A stretch of DNA of 9,028 nt from an uncultured bacterium (GTDB lineage Bacteria > Cyanobacteriota > Vampirovibrionia > Gastranaerophilales > Gastranaerophilaceae). The stretch's first letter is position 1, and each line of letters opens with the position of its first letter. Under the pieces are notes generated by a model. It had not been told where the DNA came from. It did not search any database and was given only the letters and a program-made list of their open reading frames with translations. Location of the stretch: positions 1 to 9,028 of the forward strand of contig CACXAK010000114.1 of the NCBI GenBank assembly GCA_902765655.1, in the 5' to 3' direction. Shown here piece by piece: positions 7,725-9,028 of this stretch. The position numbers and the translations under genes were made by a program.

Positions 7725-8828
7725 CTAATTCTTTTTTAGAAAATCAGGGACATCCAAATTCGGGAATTCTAAACCTGATGAAGACGCTGAAGATTCAGTA
7801 GATTTACCGCTGAAATATTCCGCAGCAGACATCTGAATAGATCCTCTTGTTGTTTTTTCAGCAAAACCGGTTGCTATAACAGTAATTTGAATTTCATTCT
7901 GCAATGATTCATTGATTGCAGTACCGATAATTACATCAGCATCATCTTTTACAACATTATTAATAACATTTGTTGCATCATTAATTTCGTACAACGTCAT
8001 ATTTGAGCTGCCTGTAATATTAACAATTATACCACCTGCACCATCAATAGAAGATTCAAGCAGCTGAGAATTAATTGCCATTTCAGCAGCTTTAATAGCT
8101 CTGCCTTCACCCTGAGCTCTGCCGATACCCATCAAAGCAGTACCGGAATTTTTTACAACCTTTCTTACATCGGCAAAGTCAATGTTGATTGTACCAGGAA
8201 TAGTTATAATATCAGAAAGACCCTGTATACCTCTAAATAAAACTTCATCAGTAACACAAAATGCTTCTCTGACACCGATTTCACGTTTTACAACCTGAAG
8301 AAGTTTGTCATTTGGAACAACAAGAATAGCATCAACATATTTTTTTAATTTTTCAATACCTTCTTCTGCCTGTGTCATTCTCTTTTTACCTTCCCAGAAG
8401 AAAGGTTTTGTAACAAATGCAATTGTTAATATACCTAAATCCTGTGCAATTTGAGCAACAACAGGAGCTGCACCGGTACCTGTACCGCCACCCATACCTG
8501 CAGTTATAAACAACATATCTGTATTGTCTAAAGCTTTCGTAATTTGATCTTTTACTTCCATTGCGGCTTTTTCACCCATAACAGGATCCGCACCACAACC
8601 AAGACCATTCGTTGTTTCAATACCCAGCTGGAGTTTATTAGGAACATTACTGCAACTCAAAACCTGCAAATCTGTATTCATCAGCCAAAAATCAACACCT
8701 GCCAACTTTGCCTGCATCATTCTGTTAACGGCATTCCCACCACCGCCTCCGACACCGACTACTTTGATTCTAGTAGGGTTTATGACCGGCCTGTTACTGT
8801 TTTCATAGTTTGATATAATGTTTTCCAT
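7725..8828 (-). CDS. ftsZ: Cell division protein FtsZ
   Basis: Tubulin-like GTPase that polymerises into the Z ring at midcell and recruits the division machinery. The protein has 367 residues, close to the usual length. The GTPase domain opens with VVGVGGGGGNAVNRM (about 23-37), and the tubulin signature GGGTGTG is at 113-119. The catalytic T7 loop NIDFADVR is at 215-222, with Asn215, Asp217 and Asp220. A second domain follows to about residue 335, then a short Ser-rich linker and a C-terminal peptide LDVPDFLKK (358-366) of the kind that binds FtsZ partners. Departures from the common pattern are GLGCGADP at 75-82 (usually GLGAGANP) and PFFWEG at 142-147 (usually PFxFEG). There is no ftsA alongside, as in the cyanobacterial lineage. 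The ATG at 8828 has AGGAGG 4 nt upstream. The gene ends with tandem stops, TAG then TAA. Confidence 0.98.
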   Translation of the reverse strand: MENIISNYENSNRPVINPTRIKVVGVGGGGGNAVNRMMQAKLAGVDFWLMNTDLQVLSCSNVPNKLQLGIETTNGLGCGADPVMGEKAAMEVKDQITKALDNTDMLFITAGMGGGTGTGAAPVVAQIAQDLGILTIAFVTKPFFWEGKKRMTQAEEGIEKLKKYVDAILVVPNDKLLQVVKREIGVREAFCVTDEVLFRGIQGLSDIITIPGTINIDFADVRKVVKNSGTALMGIGRAQGEGRAIKAAEMAINSQLLESSIDGAGGIIVNITGSSNMTLYEINDATNVINNVVKDDADVIIGTAINESLQNEIQITVIATGFAEKTTRGSIQMSAAEYFSGKSTESSASSSGLEFPNLDVPDFLKKN

Positions 8829-8832
8829 TTTG

Positions 8833-8838
8833 CCTCCT
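8833..8838 (-). promoter_or_regulatory. Perfect Shine-Dalgarno site of ftsZ
   Basis: AGGAGG on the minus strand, 4 nt from the ATG at 8828. The full match contrasts with the missing site before the giant gene and fits strong translation of ftsZ. Confidence 0.85.
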
Positions 8839-8862
8839 GCAATTCATAATTTTATATGATAC

Positions 8863-8891
8863 ATTATATAATAAAAAAAAAATTTGGCACA
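8863..8891 (-). promoter_or_regulatory. Probable ftsZ promoter (good -10, poor -35)
   Basis: A perfect TATAAT (8863-8868 on the minus strand) would start transcription near 8856 and give a leader of about 28 nt before the ATG. At 17 bp spacing the -35 hexamer is TGTGCC, a poor match, in a T-rich context. The weak -35 together with the overlapping inverted repeat suggests activator or repressor control, but AT-richness makes chance TATAAT boxes common. Confidence 0.5.
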
Positions 8892-8922
8892 TTTATTGAA
8901 ATTTTTGTAATAAAATGCCAAA
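8883..8922. repeat. Inverted repeat TTTGGCA/TGCCAAA upstream of ftsZ
   Basis: TTTGGCA (8883-8889) and TGCCAAA (8916-8922) form a perfect 7-bp inverted repeat with a 26-nt centre. The left arm overlaps the expected -35 region of the ftsZ promoter. The centre-to-centre distance of 33 bp is about three helical turns, so both arms would face the same side, as operator half-sites do. This could be a regulator site, but no regulator is assigned. Confidence 0.4.
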
Positions 8923-8949
8923 ATCAGCTTAATATTGATATATTTGATG

Positions 8950-9028
8950 TTAAATTTCGAACAAGCTGTAAAGTCTTGTTCTTATATCATTTTCATCCAA
9001 ACATCCATAAAAAAGTTTTTCTTTATAT
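8950..9028 (-). CDS. Possible C-terminal end of another minus-strand gene (cut by right edge)
   Basis: One minus-strand frame is open from the right edge for 25 codons to a TAA at 8950-8952. It ends in CLDENDIRTRLYSLFEI, a composition that looks like real protein. The other two minus frames contain stops in this stretch. It would end 121 nt before ftsZ on the same strand. In cyanobacteria ftsQ often precedes ftsZ, but the fragment is too short to assign. A 7-bp hairpin (GAACAAG/CTTGTTC, 8959-8981) lies within these last codons. Confidence 0.4.
   Translation of the reverse strand, partial: YKEKLFYGCLDENDIRTRLYSLFEI
8959..8981. repeat. Small hairpin GAACAAG/CTTGTTC
   Basis: GAACAAG (8959-8965) and CTTGTTC (8975-8981) are perfect reverse complements with a 9-nt loop. 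There is no clean T run after the stem on either strand (GAAATTTAAC on the minus side, TTATATCATTTT on the plus side), so it is at best a weak terminator at the end of the upstream gene. Confidence 0.35.

Noticed and set aside
8544..8813. 89-codon plus-strand frame inside ftsZ
   Set aside because: ftsZ is certain on the other strand; this frame has no family resemblance.
8885..8900. Sigma-54-like element on the plus strand (TGGCAC-N5-TTGAA)
   Set aside because: It differs by one base from TTGCA at the -12 part, but it points away from ftsZ toward the apparent end of a minus-strand gene, with no convincing plus-strand gene to drive. Chance is likely.
8947..9028. Plus-strand frame starting ATG at 8947 and open to the edge
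   Set aside because: No ribosome site; the product is Phe/Ile/Ser-rich in the way an antisense frame would be, and the minus-strand frame looks more protein-like.
1..9028. tRNA, rRNA, CRISPR array, insertion sequence
   Set aside because: No cloverleaf, rRNA-like stretch, regularly spaced repeats or transposase motifs were seen by eye on either strand.

Overview
The window is AT-rich bacterial chromosome that appears to be almost fully coding. The organism is inferred to belong to a non-photosynthetic cyanobacterial relative (Melainabacteria / Gastranaerophilales-like). The reasons are an orphan OmpR/PhoB-type regulator of RpaB-like flavour, an ftsZ gene with no ftsA beside it, low GC, and a very long lysine/asparagine/glutamate-rich orphan protein. 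This placement rests on recognition only; no phylogeny was run.

Left block (1-1656, minus strand): a three-gene unit is read leftward. A compact promoter (TTGAAA - 17 bp - TAGAAT, 1628-1656) lies just upstream of a small TSCPD-domain protein (1326-1604). This is followed after 3 nt by an OmpR/PhoB-type response regulator (624-1322), and after 9 nt by the N-terminal part of a DEAH-box superfamily II helicase. The helicase starts at a TTG at position 614 and runs off the left edge.

Centre (1735-7678, plus strand): this stretch holds what looks like one gene for a giant, soluble, helix-rich protein of about 1980 residues. It is split by a frameshift near 4603-4612 into an upstream frame (1735-4707) and a downstream frame (4607-7678). 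The upstream part carries a papain-like Gln-x5-Cys signature (Gln224/Cys230) and a His-Ala strand (His944). The first residues after the frameshift carry an Asn-x-Trp motif followed by a Gly-Gly-x-x-Gly-Tyr motif. Together these suggest a cysteine-peptidase-like catalytic set (Gln, Cys, His, Asn) interrupted by about 700 residues of insert and cut by the frameshift. No known family is claimed for the rest.

Right block (7679-9028, minus strand): a bidirectional hairpin terminator separates the giant gene from the convergent ftsZ (7725-8828). ftsZ has a perfect AGGAGG ribosome site and a TATAAT box. Upstream of it, a 7-bp inverted repeat overlaps the expected -35 region. The right edge probably holds the last codons of another minus-strand gene.

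Functionally the window combines a regulatory/helicase operon, a cell-division gene and an unexplained giant protein. The giant protein, with its broken protease-like active site, is the part most worth following up.
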